Shown: positions 25,056 to 33,758, counted from the first letter of the stretch. The stretch: 64,000 bases of DNA from Wansuia hejianensis (GCF_014337215.1 NZ_CP060635.1:3233501-3297500), one strand, 5' to 3'. Notes: a model not told the origin generated them from the letters alone. Translations and numbers: made by a program.

Positions 25056-26048
25056 ATGTTATCAATTAGAGATAATTTTCTGGAAACAATTCACGGAGGG
25101 CGTCCGGACCGGTTTGTGAAGCAGTTTGAATACCAGGCCTGGATCGGGGATCCTCTGGCCGGAGCATATGGAGGGCCTGCAAAGAAGGGCACGGAATGGA
25201 CCAGCGGCTGGGGCGTGAAGATGATATTTCCCGAACATGAGCCGGGCGGTTTCCCTGTGTGTGACGGGGAGCATAAGGTAATCAAGGATATCACCCGCTG
25301 GAAGGAATACGTACATGCCCCAAATCTGGTTCTGGGGGACGAAGCCTGGAAGGACTGTGTGATGCGCGCCGATGAAGTGGACCGGAAAGAGAAGTTTGTT
25401 ACTGCCACTGTATTCAACGGGCTCTTTGAGAAGGTCCATTTTATGATGGGCATGGAAGACGCCATGATTTCACTGTACGAAGAGCCGGAAGCCATGCATG
25501 ATTTTATAGATTTTCTGGCGGACTGGGAGATTGAGCTGGCAAAGGAATATATAAAATATGTCCATCCTGACTGCCTGTTCCATCATGACGACTGGGGCAC
25601 TCAAAAAAGTTTGTTCATGTCACGGGATATGTTCGACGAATTCTTGCTGGAACCCTATAAGAAGATCTATGGATTCTGGAAAGCAAACGGTGTAGAGGTG
25701 ATCGTACACCATTCGGATTCCTATGTGGCAGACCTGATCCCCTCGATGATCGAGATGGGCGTCGATGTGCACCAGGGAACCCTGGATACCAACAGAATAC
25801 CGGAACAGATCAGAAATTATGGAGGGAAGCTCTCTTTTATGGGCGGCCTGAATAACGGAAAATATGATAAGCCGGACTGGACCAGGGATGAGATCAGAAC
25901 AGGGCTTGCGGGCCTGCTGGAAGAGACGAAGGGGATGAAATACCTGATTCCGGCGCTCACCATGGGAGAACCGGGAGCTATTTTCCCGGGCGTTTATGAC
26001 TGTGTGGACGAATTGCTGCGGGATGAATTTGACGCGAAATATTTCTAA
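25056..26048 (+). CDS. UroD-fold protein 5 with altered zinc motif (His-Ser-Asp)
   Basis: 330 residues. The family start IRDNFLETIHGGRPDRFVKQ is followed by SGWGVKMIF and FHHDDWGTQ (175-183). The expected His-x-Cys-Gly is replaced by HHSDSY (H219, S220, D221), which removes the candidate cysteine ligand. MGGLNNGKYDKPDW and LTMGEPGAIFPG follow in the C-terminal half. CGGAGGAAAAAGC precedes the ATG. This protein may bind metal with Asp instead of Cys, or act without metal, like decarboxylase-type members. Located between the UGSC-like fusion and a MATE exporter in the same orientation. Confidence 0.8.
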   Translation: MLSIRDNFLETIHGGRPDRFVKQFEYQAWIGDPLAGAYGGPAKKGTEWTSGWGVKMIFPEHEPGGFPVCDGEHKVIKDITRWKEYVHAPNLVLGDEAWKDCVMRADEVDRKEKFVTATVFNGLFEKVHFMMGMEDAMISLYEEPEAMHDFIDFLADWEIELAKEYIKYVHPDCLFHHDDWGTQKSLFMSRDMFDEFLLEPYKKIYGFWKANGVEVIVHHSDSYVADLIPSMIEMGVDVHQGTLDTNRIPEQIRNYGGKLSFMGGLNNGKYDKPDWTRDEIRTGLAGLLEETKGMKYLIPALTMGEPGAIFPGVYDCVDELLRDEFDAKYF

Positions 26049-26076
26049 GAGTTCTGACTGATATTCTGAGGCTATT

Positions 26077-27492
26077 GTGGATATGAAAAATTTTAAAAGA
26101 AACGCCGGCGCGGTGAATATGACGGAGGGGCCGGTATTACTGCCGTTTATCCGCTACACGCTGCCGGTCGTCCTTTCGGGTATGCTGTCCCTGCTGTTTA
26201 ACACGGTTGATATGGTGGTGGTCGGACAATTCGTGGGAGAATCGGCGGTGGCGGCGGTTGGCTCCACCACCTCGCTGATCGGATTTATCACGAATTTCTT
26301 TCTGGGCATATCGATGGGCGCCACCGTGAAGCTGGCGACAGACATCGGCGCGGGAGAGAAGAACCTGAACCGGGCGGTTCAGACTGCCTATACGCTGGGG
26401 ATCATCTTCGGGCTGGTAACCTGCCTGACAGGTTGTATCCTGGCGGAAAATATGCTGGTCTGGATGAAGACCCCGTCAGATGTACTTCCTCAGGCAACTC
26501 TGTATCTCCGTATCTATTTTATCGGCCAGCCGGGATTTATGATTTTTTCATTCGGGCGGGCTATTTTGTCTGCATTTGGAGACACCAGATCACCGCTCTG
26601 TTATCTGGCGGCGGCAGGCGCCGTTAATGTGGTATTTAACCTGTTTTTTGTGGTTATCTGCGGCCAGGGGGTAGCCGGAGTGGCGGCCGCCACAGTTATG
26701 TCACAGTTTCTTTCGGCTATTTTGGTGACAGGCAGGCTGCGGGCGCTTGAGGAGCCTCACAGGCTTTCTCTTAAGAAGCTCATGCTCGAAAAGACGGTGA
26801 TTGCCAGGATCATGTATCTGGGAGTGCCTTCCGGCCTGCAGACGATGCTGTTCCTCATGTCCACAGTCCTGATCCAGAGCTCAGTAAATTCTTTGAATTC
26901 CACATCCCTTGTAGCGGGGAATTCATCGGCCACTAACATAGAAGGCTTTATCTATACGGCGATGATATCTGTCGCCCAGGGCTGCATCGCGTTCTCGGGA
27001 CAGAATTACGGGGCGCGCAGCGTTGTACGCCTGAAAAAAGTCTATCAGGTGAGCATTTTCCTGGAAATAGCGGTGGGGGCCCCGATGGGGCTGGCTGCCT
27101 GCTTCTGTGGAAGAGATCTGCTCCGGCTGTTCCTTCCGGATTCGGCAGCCGGAATAGAATACGGGATGGCCAGGCTGCAGGTCATCGCCGTAACCTATTT
27201 TTTGTGCGGCATTATGGATTGTACCACATATATGATCCGGGGGATGAACCGGACGATTTTCCCGTTGGTCGCCACTGTGGCAGGAAGCGTGGTATTCAGG
27301 ATTATCTGGATCTTTACCGTCTTTCCCCGGGCGCGCCGTGGCCTGGGGATCACACAGGCGTACCATATCCTGCTGATATCCTATCCAATTTCGTGGATTG
27401 TAACCTTTACTGTGCTCTTTCTGTACTATCTGGCCGCGGTCCGCAACATTCAGGCTGAGACAGAGGGGCGCCGGGGCGGGACGCCGCCGTAA
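26077..27492 (+). CDS. MATE-family efflux transporter
   Basis: 471 residues and 12 membrane segments. The N-terminus runs TEGPVLLPFIRYTLPVVLSGM into LFNTVDMVVVGQFVGESAVAAVG, the classical MATE first-repeat pattern, and LGVPSGLQTMLF marks the second repeat. The GTG at 26077 is 6 bases after GAGG, with an ATG at 26083 as alternative. MATE proteins export cationic or polar organic compounds with Na+ or H+. In this island it may expel a toxic intermediate or product. The gap to UroD-like 5 is only 28 bases. Confidence 0.87.
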   Translation: MDMKNFKRNAGAVNMTEGPVLLPFIRYTLPVVLSGMLSLLFNTVDMVVVGQFVGESAVAAVGSTTSLIGFITNFFLGISMGATVKLATDIGAGEKNLNRAVQTAYTLGIIFGLVTCLTGCILAENMLVWMKTPSDVLPQATLYLRIYFIGQPGFMIFSFGRAILSAFGDTRSPLCYLAAAGAVNVVFNLFFVVICGQGVAGVAAATVMSQFLSAILVTGRLRALEEPHRLSLKKLMLEKTVIARIMYLGVPSGLQTMLFLMSTVLIQSSVNSLNSTSLVAGNSSATNIEGFIYTAMISVAQGCIAFSGQNYGARSVVRLKKVYQVSIFLEIAVGAPMGLAACFCGRDLLRLFLPDSAAGIEYGMARLQVIAVTYFLCGIMDCTTYMIRGMNRTIFPLVATVAGSVVFRIIWIFTVFPRARRGLGITQAYHILLISYPISWIVTFTVLFLYYLAAVRNIQAETEGRRGGTPP

Positions 27493-27608
27493 AAGATCCG
27501 CTACCGTCCCGTCCGAACTCTGTGCTTTTGCACATGCAAGCACATGCTTCGCCCGGACGCCGCCAGGAGCTTGCTTGGATATAAGACTGTTGAGAAAGAG
27601 GTGAAAAA

Positions 27609-28343
27609 GTGAGTCAAAATTTTGAAGTTGTACAAATCAATGAAAACAGCTGGTATTTTGATGGTGCCGTAGGCCGCGCGTTTCTTTTTAAAGGAGAGAA
27701 ACAGGCTCTGCTGGTCGATACCACTATGGGACCGGGCGATCTGAGGGGAGAAGTTACAAAGCTTGTGGGTGATTTGCCGGTTCTTCTCGTGAACACCCAT
27801 GGAGATTCAGATCATATCGGATGTAATGAGCAGTTTGAACATGCGTATATGCATCCCTCAGAATTTGCGTACTACGCCGTGAAATGCAAAAAAGGAGACG
27901 CGGAGCCGCTTCCCCTGCAGGAGGGAGAAGAAATTGATATCGGAGGAAGAGTGTTCGAGGTCATCCTTACTCCCGGACATACATACGGGAGCATCTGTCT
28001 GCTGAACAGGAAAGAAAGATTTCTGGTCGGCGGGGATTCGATCCTTAAGATTGTGTTTATCTTCGGGCCTCAGAGAAATCTGCGCGCCCTGATCTCAAGC
28101 CTGAAAAAATTACGCGTCCAGTATTTTGAAGCGTTTGATCAGATTTATACGTCACATTCCGACTGCCCGGTGGACAGGACTTTTATTCTTCAGGAATTGT
28201 CAGCCGCAGAAGATCTTCTGGCGGGGAAACTGACAGGCACAGAGCCGGGCGATATCCCCCTGGAAGGCCCGGATTATAAGCCGGCAGCGCTCTATATGAA
28301 GGGGGAAAGCGGATTCTTTGATTATAAGGAGCTGGATTATTAG
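27609..28343 (+). CDS. Metallo-beta-lactamase-fold hydrolase (variant metal motif)
   Basis: 244 residues with a GTG start after AAAGAGGTG. The MBL fold shows in FLFKGEKQALLVDTTMG, NTHGDSDHIGC, TPGHTYGSICLL, VGGDSI and TSHSD. The usual HxHxDH zinc motif reads HGDSDH here, so the second histidine is Asp, as in some MBL subgroups. Members hydrolyse thioesters, lactones or phosphoesters. In a sugar- or acid-degrading island a lactonase or thioesterase would fit, but this is inference. The leader 27493-27608 contains two GCACATGC repeats and no gene. Confidence 0.82.
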   Translation: MSQNFEVVQINENSWYFDGAVGRAFLFKGEKQALLVDTTMGPGDLRGEVTKLVGDLPVLLVNTHGDSDHIGCNEQFEHAYMHPSEFAYYAVKCKKGDAEPLPLQEGEEIDIGGRVFEVILTPGHTYGSICLLNRKERFLVGGDSILKIVFIFGPQRNLRALISSLKKLRVQYFEAFDQIYTSHSDCPVDRTFILQELSAAEDLLAGKLTGTEPGDIPLEGPDYKPAALYMKGESGFFDYKELDY

Positions 28344-28367
28344 GTTCCAGAGACAGGGAGGGTTTAT

Positions 28368-29480
28368 ATGTATTCAGAGAATGAAAAACAAAAAATCATA
28401 GACAGCTTAAAATTGACGCCGAAAGAAAATTTTTTACGCCTGGTGAACGGACAGGTGCCGGAAAGCGTGCCAGTCTGGAATTACGGCGTCCTGAAAGATT
28501 TTAATAATGAAATGTGTTATTGCAACATAGGGCCTTCCCTTTTTGATGAAACGCATTTACACGCTCAAAAGGGCGGCTTTGTGGATTCCTGGGGTGTTGA
28601 GTTCGCCTGCAACGAGTCTACGAATTTTGCGCCGGTTCCGGCGCCGGGCAGCGCGCTGCTTACGATTGACGACCTTCCTCATTGGAGAGATTTTATTAAG
28701 GTGCCGCAGATTCCGGACGACATCGACTGGGAGATAATGGCCAGGAAGGATATTGCCGCCAGCGGCATTAATCGGGAAACAACTGCCGCCATGGGACTGA
28801 TCGGAGTCATGCCGTTTCAGGAGCTGATCGCCTTCCTGGGATTTGAAGATTGTTTTATGGCGCTGTACGAAGAGCCTGAGGCGATACATGAGATCCTCCA
28901 GGAATTCATCAACGTATATCTGCCCATCTGTGAAGCGTGCGTAAAGTATTATCAGCCGGATGCGGCATATTTGCTGGATGATACGGCCACCTCCCTGAAT
29001 CCGTTTATTTCCATGGAAATGTATGAGGAGTTCCTGCTGCCGGTGTACCAGACACTCTCCAAGCCCTTCAGGGACGCCGGGATTCCTCTGGAATTTCATA
29101 ACTGCGGAAAGTGCAGTATTTTTATTCCACATATGGTGGAGCTGGGCGTAAAAATCTGGGACCCGGCGCAGACTATGAACGATCTGGACGCGATACGGAA
29201 ACAATATGGAAAAGACCTTGTCATAGCAGGCGGATTTGACTGGGTGCCGCCGGTAGATACAGCGTTGATTACGAGAGAACACATCGATCAAATGGTGCGT
29301 GAAACCGTGGATAAATACGCCCTGACAGGCCCCTATATGGCGGCCATGGGGGCGCTCGGGGCATATGGCGACCAGGAGATTATGCGGATTAACGGAATGC
29401 TCTCGGAGGAACTTTATTTCTATACCAGAGGTTATTATGAGAGGCATCCGATGGACAGATTTCCCGAAGGGACCGTCTGA
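28368..29480 (+). CDS. UroD-fold (MtaA/CmuA-like) protein 6
   Basis: 370 residues with LTPKENFLRLVNGQVPESVPVWNYG at the start. The usual HDDWGT motif reads LLDDTATS (202-209), so the preceding His and the Trp-Gly are gone. FHNCGKCS (H244, C246, C249) keeps the possible metal ligands and adds an extra cysteine. AGGFDWVPPVD and ALGAYGDQEI replace the usual late blocks. GGGAGGGTTTAT gives the start. It is the closest to the GTPase gene that follows (33-base gap), so it may be a client for metal insertion (inference). Confidence 0.8.
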   Translation: MYSENEKQKIIDSLKLTPKENFLRLVNGQVPESVPVWNYGVLKDFNNEMCYCNIGPSLFDETHLHAQKGGFVDSWGVEFACNESTNFAPVPAPGSALLTIDDLPHWRDFIKVPQIPDDIDWEIMARKDIAASGINRETTAAMGLIGVMPFQELIAFLGFEDCFMALYEEPEAIHEILQEFINVYLPICEACVKYYQPDAAYLLDDTATSLNPFISMEMYEEFLLPVYQTLSKPFRDAGIPLEFHNCGKCSIFIPHMVELGVKIWDPAQTMNDLDAIRKQYGKDLVIAGGFDWVPPVDTALITREHIDQMVRETVDKYALTGPYMAAMGALGAYGDQEIMRINGMLSEELYFYTRGYYERHPMDRFPEGTV

Positions 29481-29513
29481 TCATGGGCTCAGTGAGGAAT
29501 TGAGGTGTTCTGA

Positions 29514-30131
29514 ATGAAAATATTGGTATTCGGCGGATTTCTGGGAGCAGGTAAGACCACGGTAATCATGCAGATGGTTCGCCATATGGTCTCTATGGAT
29601 CAGAATGTGAAGTCAAAGGTTGTGCTCCTTGAAAATGAAATCGGTAACTCCGGCATAGACGATCAGGCCATAGCAGGCACAGGGCTTCGGGTAGAAACAC
29701 TGTTTTCCGGGTGCGTATGCTGCACGATGGCAGGCGAGATGATTGAAAACATAAAATATATTGCCAAAAAGTTCTCTCCGGAGTGGATCGTGCTGGAGAC
29801 GACCGGGATGGCTTATCCAAGCAAAATAAAACAAAATATCAGGGAAAACTTTCCGGAGCTGGAATGCCGCCTCATGTGTCTGGTCGATGCCAGGCGCTGG
29901 AAAAGGCTGCAGAGGGTTCCGGAGCTGCGCCAGTTCTCCGGGGATCAGCTGGAAGGTGCGGACACAGTGCTGGTTAACAAGTGCGACCTGGTATCAGATA
30001 AAGAGCTGATGGAAGTAGACGCCTCTGTGCGGGAAATGAATGATAAACCGCTGCTGGTCCATATCGTGGCTAAAAATGAAATGAGCGATGATGTGTGGAG
30101 GAAAATATTAGAAGGAGGGGAGGGGCTATGA
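29514..30131 (+). CDS. Short CobW/G3E-type P-loop GTPase 1
   Basis: 205 residues, equal to only the GTPase domain of COG0523/CobW proteins. Walker A GGFLGAGKTT lies at residues 7-16, LLENEIGNSGID follows, and GCVCCTMAGE is the CxCC metal-binding motif typical of G3E metallochaperones (UreG/HypB/CobW group). VLETTGMAYP and NKCDLV (guanine specificity) come later. The CobW C-terminal domain and His-rich tail are absent. The UroD-like 7 gene overlaps its stop (ATGA). G3E proteins deliver Zn, Ni or Co to enzymes; among UroD-like zinc-site proteins it is a candidate zinc chaperone or activator (inference). Confidence 0.85.
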   Translation: MKILVFGGFLGAGKTTVIMQMVRHMVSMDQNVKSKVVLLENEIGNSGIDDQAIAGTGLRVETLFSGCVCCTMAGEMIENIKYIAKKFSPEWIVLETTGMAYPSKIKQNIRENFPELECRLMCLVDARRWKRLQRVPELRQFSGDQLEGADTVLVNKCDLVSDKELMEVDASVREMNDKPLLVHIVAKNEMSDDVWRKILEGGEGL

Positions 30132-31363
30132 CAGATTACGCTCAGCTGTATGAAGAGAGGAAAACGAGGGTAGAGACAGCCATTGCCAATCAGGAGCCGG
30201 ACCGGGTGCCGGACACCCTCCAGGTGGGGACTTATCCGCTGCACAAAGCAGGGATGACCATGGCCGAAAGCATGGTCGACCATGAGAAGGCCTGCCAGGC
30301 GATGCTGTCCTTTTATCAGAATTATACATATACGGATACGGGGAGTATCAGCAATTTTATGCCTGCAGCAGGGGTTCTGGAGAACCTGGATATAAAGACT
30401 GCCAGATGGCCGGGAGATCCCAAAGGGCTGGATGTCAATAACACCTATCAGTTTCTTGAATTCCCCACGCTTCTGGAAGATGAATATGAAGAATTTTTCC
30501 GCTCACCTGCAGGCTTCTGGATCAGTAAGCACCTGCCGCGGACGATGGGTATATTTGAGCCGCTGGGGAAATTGGATTATTATGACCTGATATTAGGAGG
30601 CGCACAGAACCTGCTGACGTCAGGCGCTGCAATCCCTGTCTACCGGAGGCTCCTTGCTGCAGCAGAGGAAACCCAGAGGATGAACAGGATTATCAGCGAG
30701 TATGATCAAAAGCTGAAGGCTCTCGGCTATTATTCCATAATGGGCGGAGGCTCCGCGACGGCCTTTGACCTTTTGGCAGATACCCTGCGGGGAACCTTTG
30801 GCATGATGCCGGATTTAATAGAGGAACGGGAAAATGTAAAGCGCGCCCTGGACATTTTTGGGGAACTGCATTTGCGGAGAAGCCTTAGATTTTGCCGTGC
30901 GTCAGGCAAAAAATACGCATGGGTCATGCTCCATAAAGGCTTTGATAATTTTATCAGTGATAAGGATTACGGAGAGCTTTACTGGCCGTATCTTCAGAAA
31001 TGGATTCTGGGCCTCGTCGACGAAGGTATCACACCCGTAGTTTATACAGAAGGCGCCTATAACACCAGAATCAAATACCTGAAAGATGTGCCGGAAAACA
31101 AAGTGATTTACCATTTTGAAAATGTGGATATGAAGCTGGCAAAACAGGAGCTGGGAGGTATTGCCTGCATCATGGGCGGATTCCCGGTGTATACTGTGCG
31201 GTACGGCACGCCGGTTCAGATTGAAGAACAGGTAAAGGAGCTGCTGGATATTATGGCTCCCGGCGGAGGATATCTGTTCGCGACGGGATATGCCCTGGAA
31301 GACTGTCCGGAGGAAAATCTGGAAGCGTTACTGATGGCTGTAGAGAAATATGGGAAATATTGA
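30128..31363 (+). CDS. UroD-fold protein 7, divergent, zinc motif absent
   Basis: 411 residues, the longest of the set. The start ERKTRVETAIANQEPDRVPD is recognisably the family opening and MAPGGGYLFATGYALEDCPEEN the family ending. Where the others have His-x-Cys it reads VVYTEGAYNTR, and the HDDWGT motif is not evident (LHKGFDNFISDKDY region). It therefore belongs to a different UroD-like branch, possibly non-metal or structural. ATG 30128 lies in an ATGA overlap with GTPase 1, with GGAGGGGAGGGG as ribosome site. The two proteins are therefore made together, perhaps in fixed ratio. Function unknown. Confidence 0.77.
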   Translation: MTDYAQLYEERKTRVETAIANQEPDRVPDTLQVGTYPLHKAGMTMAESMVDHEKACQAMLSFYQNYTYTDTGSISNFMPAAGVLENLDIKTARWPGDPKGLDVNNTYQFLEFPTLLEDEYEEFFRSPAGFWISKHLPRTMGIFEPLGKLDYYDLILGGAQNLLTSGAAIPVYRRLLAAAEETQRMNRIISEYDQKLKALGYYSIMGGGSATAFDLLADTLRGTFGMMPDLIEERENVKRALDIFGELHLRRSLRFCRASGKKYAWVMLHKGFDNFISDKDYGELYWPYLQKWILGLVDEGITPVVYTEGAYNTRIKYLKDVPENKVIYHFENVDMKLAKQELGGIACIMGGFPVYTVRYGTPVQIEEQVKELLDIMAPGGGYLFATGYALEDCPEENLEALLMAVEKYGKY

Positions 31364-31534
31364 GTTATAGAAGGAATCCCCGAATGGCGCGGCAGGGGAA
31401 AGTTTGCGAAAAAGGTGGATATCTGCCTATAAAACATGCTAAAATGTCTGTATCTGATGTATAGGAGGAGCACCGGCGGATCGATCTTACAGCAGGAGCT
31501 GTTTCTGTCCGGGCTTGACAGGAGGCGGATTAGT

Positions 31535-32134
31535 ATGAAAATGATTATTATGGGCGGATTTCTGGGGGCGGGCAAAACCAGCCTGGTATTGCAGATGGCC
31601 AGATATCTGGCCGGAAGGAATCCGGATAAGCAGGCGAAGGTTGTAATATTGGAGAATGAGATCGGAGAGGTGAGCATTGACGACAAAATCCTGAAAAGCG
31701 GGGGATTTGAAGTACAGACAATGTTTTCCGGGTGTGTGTGCTGTACGATGGCCGGAGAGCTGATGGGGAATATTTGTCAGATCATGGAAAGATTTGATCC
31801 GGACTGGATCATCATGGAAGCGACGGGGGTCGCGTATCCGCGCCGCATTAAGGAGAATCTGGTTCAGTATCTTCAGATGGAATCCTGTCAGATATTCTGC
31901 GCCGCGGACGCCAAACGCTGGAAGCGCCTGAAAAATGCCATGGAGGTGTTCGTCCGCGATCAGCTGGATTGCGCGGATGTTGTATTCATCAATAAAATTG
32001 ATGCAGTGGATGGTAAAACCCTGGAAGAGGTGGACGAGTCTGTGAGGCGCTTTAATACGGATGCGAAACGATTTTGCGTATCTGCTGCGAATACGATAGA
32101 TGAAGCTGTATGGAAGGATATTTTTAGCGCATAA
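31535..32134 (+). CDS. Short CobW/G3E-type P-loop GTPase 2
   Basis: 199 residues, paralog of the protein at 29514: GGFLGAGKTS (Walker A), VILENEIGEVSIDD, GCVCCTMAGEL (CxCC), MEATGVAYPRR, FINKIDAV. It also lacks the CobW C-terminal domain. The ATG at 31535 follows GGAGG; an in-frame ATG 99 bases upstream has no ribosome site. Its neighbour downstream, 15 bases away, is a His-rich protein that could replace the missing metal-binding tail. Two closely related GTPases separated by one UroD-like gene suggest different clients or a heterodimer. Confidence 0.85.
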   Translation: MKMIIMGGFLGAGKTSLVLQMARYLAGRNPDKQAKVVILENEIGEVSIDDKILKSGGFEVQTMFSGCVCCTMAGELMGNICQIMERFDPDWIIMEATGVAYPRRIKENLVQYLQMESCQIFCAADAKRWKRLKNAMEVFVRDQLDCADVVFINKIDAVDGKTLEEVDESVRRFNTDAKRFCVSAANTIDEAVWKDIFSA

Positions 32135-32149
32135 TCAGGAGGCAATGCG

Positions 32150-32743
32150 ATGAGTGAAGAACTGAAAAAGCAGGAAGAATTGGGGCATCGTCACGGAGAA
32201 GGGTGCGGCTGCCATAACGATCATCACGGGGAAGAGGCGGGACGCAGGGATCACGACCATCATCACGGGGAGACTGGAGAGTGCCATGAGCACCATCACG
32301 GAGAGGCTGGGGAGTGTCATGACCGCCATCACGGAGAAGAATGCGGCTGTCATGACCAGGATCATGAGCGTGAGCACCATCACCATCATGAGAGCGATGA
32401 ATTTCCATCAGTCAGCGTATATACTCATGACATAGCAGTCGTCGGGTCTGTCAAATGCAGGATAGACGGTGAGTATGAAGACGCGCTGGACAAACTTCAG
32501 GGCTGCATGGAGGAAGCAGCTAGAGCAGTGGAAGCTGCCGGAGGCATGATCGGCCATGTGAAGGCGTTTGCGAAAGAGGAGGCCAGGAGCTGCATGATCT
32601 CCATAACCGATGGCGAGGATATTCAGAGAAAACCATCTGTGGGAAACGGAATCTGCGTGGAGAATGCCAATATTGTATTCAGTGTAACTCCGGCCCGTCT
32701 GGAAGAGATATTGAAAGGGGCTTTTAAAGCGTATTTGAAATAG
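32150..32743 (+). CDS. Histidine-rich metal-binding protein linked to the G3E GTPases
   Basis: 197 residues. Residues 10-82 are packed with His, Glu, Gly and Cys in imperfect repeats of the type HHGEAGECHD, with repeated HH and HHHHH runs and CGCH motifs. The C-terminal part (residues 85-197) is folded-looking: VVGSVKCRIDG, an amphipathic helix with LDKLQGCMEEAARAVEAAGG, then IGHVKAFAKEEARSCMISITDGED. His-rich regions of this type occur as C-terminal tails of COG0523 GTPases and in HypB/UreE, where they store or hand over Ni, Zn or Co. Here it is a separate gene. AGGAGG precedes the ATG. Metal identity not determinable. Confidence 0.75.
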   Translation: MSEELKKQEELGHRHGEGCGCHNDHHGEEAGRRDHDHHHGETGECHEHHHGEAGECHDRHHGEECGCHDQDHEREHHHHHESDEFPSVSVYTHDIAVVGSVKCRIDGEYEDALDKLQGCMEEAARAVEAAGGMIGHVKAFAKEEARSCMISITDGEDIQRKPSVGNGICVENANIVFSVTPARLEEILKGAFKAYLK

Positions 32744-32861
32744 AACGGAGATCTGGCTTTCAGGCATGTTTTCAGGACACTGCTTATATAATATTATAAA
32801 TAAAGCAGAACCGGACGGGGGAAGAGACTATGTCTTTTTCCCCGGATGTTTAGGAGCCGTT

Positions 32862-33476
32862 ATGAATTTTCTCTGGGGAGGTATGTTGCTGATCGGGATC
32901 CTCTATGGATCGCTGACAGGAAATCTAAAAGAAGTGACAGAGGCGGTCATTTCATCGTCCAAGGAAGCTGTGACGCTCTGTGTGACGGTGGCAGGAGTGA
33001 CTGCTATGTGGTGCGGGCTCATGAAGATTGCGGAGAATGCTGGCCTGATCGGAAAACTGACAGAGAAGATGAGACCGGTTCTGCGCTTCCTGTTCCCGGG
33101 AATTCCGGAGAAACACCCGGCCGGAAAACACATCGCCACGAACATGATAGCCAATATCCTGGGTCTGGGCTGGGCTGCCACACCTGCGGGACTGAAAGCC
33201 ATGGAATCGCTGTCAGAGCTGGAAGAGGAACGCCGGGCGGGAAAGCTGCCTGGTCCGGTAAGGGAAGCGGGGATTGCCAGCAATGAAATGTGCACGTTTC
33301 TCATCATCAATATTTCTTCCCTGCAGTTGATACCGGTAAATATCATAGCTTACCGCAGCCAATATGGAAGCGTGAATCCGACAGGAATTGTGGGCCCTGG
33401 AATTGTGGCCACTGCTGTAAGTACTGTGGTGGCAATTATATTTTGTAAACTGATGGACGCAAGGCGGAGGGCTTAA
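32862..33476 (+). CDS. spmA: Spore maturation protein A
   Basis: 204 residues, matching SpmA family length. MNFLWGGMLLIGILYGSLTGNL opens with a membrane helix; LTLCVTVAGVTAMWCGLMKIAE, MIANILGLGWAATPAGLKAMESL and TFLIINISSLQLIPVNIIA are the nucleoside-recognition-like motifs of the family. The ATG at 32862 follows TTAGGAGCC. SpmA acts in the forespore membrane with SpmB in spore core dehydration. spmB normally follows immediately but does not appear here; an IS91-like transposon lies 70-310 bases downstream. The gene sits in the same direction after the His-rich gene but is presumably a separate housekeeping unit. Confidence 0.9.
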   Translation: MNFLWGGMLLIGILYGSLTGNLKEVTEAVISSSKEAVTLCVTVAGVTAMWCGLMKIAENAGLIGKLTEKMRPVLRFLFPGIPEKHPAGKHIATNMIANILGLGWAATPAGLKAMESLSELEEERRAGKLPGPVREAGIASNEMCTFLIINISSLQLIPVNIIAYRSQYGSVNPTGIVGPGIVATAVSTVVAIIFCKLMDARRRA

Positions 33477-33548
33477 AGCTCTCTGCTTTTTTTCTTTATA
33501 GGAAATTGCTTAGTTATGGATTTGGGAATGAAAATAGCCGTTTCTGAT

Positions 33549-33758
33549 TTAGAAAATATAGAATCCTTCTTCATCAAAATCGTCCTCATCGATATCATCG
33601 AATTCATGTAAAAAATAGTCCATATCCAGAAGGTCATCGTCATCCATGTCACGGACTTCATCAGAAGTCATGCCTTCCGGAGGATTTTGAATATATTGCG
33701 CCCGTAGTTCTTTTGCAAGCTCCGCTTCAGTCATACGTTTGATTGTAACCGCCTCCAT
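33549..33758 (-). CDS. Small acidic protein adjacent to IS91-like transposase
   Basis: 69 residues. The N-terminus MEAVTIKRMTEAELAKELRAQ is followed by a strongly acidic C-terminal half (DMDDDDLLDMDYFLHEFDDIDEDDFDEE). No known domain is recognised. It lies 25 bases downstream of the transposase stop on the same strand and so may be cotranscribed as a transposon accessory or passenger gene. The ribosome site is not clear. It could act as a DNA mimic or transposition modulator, but that is speculation. Confidence 0.5.
   Translation of the reverse strand: MEAVTIKRMTEAELAKELRAQYIQNPPEGMTSDEVRDMDDDDLLDMDYFLHEFDDIDEDDFDEEGFYIF

Noticed and set aside
32150..32400. CRISPR-like repeats from the repeated CATCACGG(G/A)GA units
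   Set aside because: Spacing is irregular, units are codon-phased and encode the His-rich protein; no array or cas gene is present.
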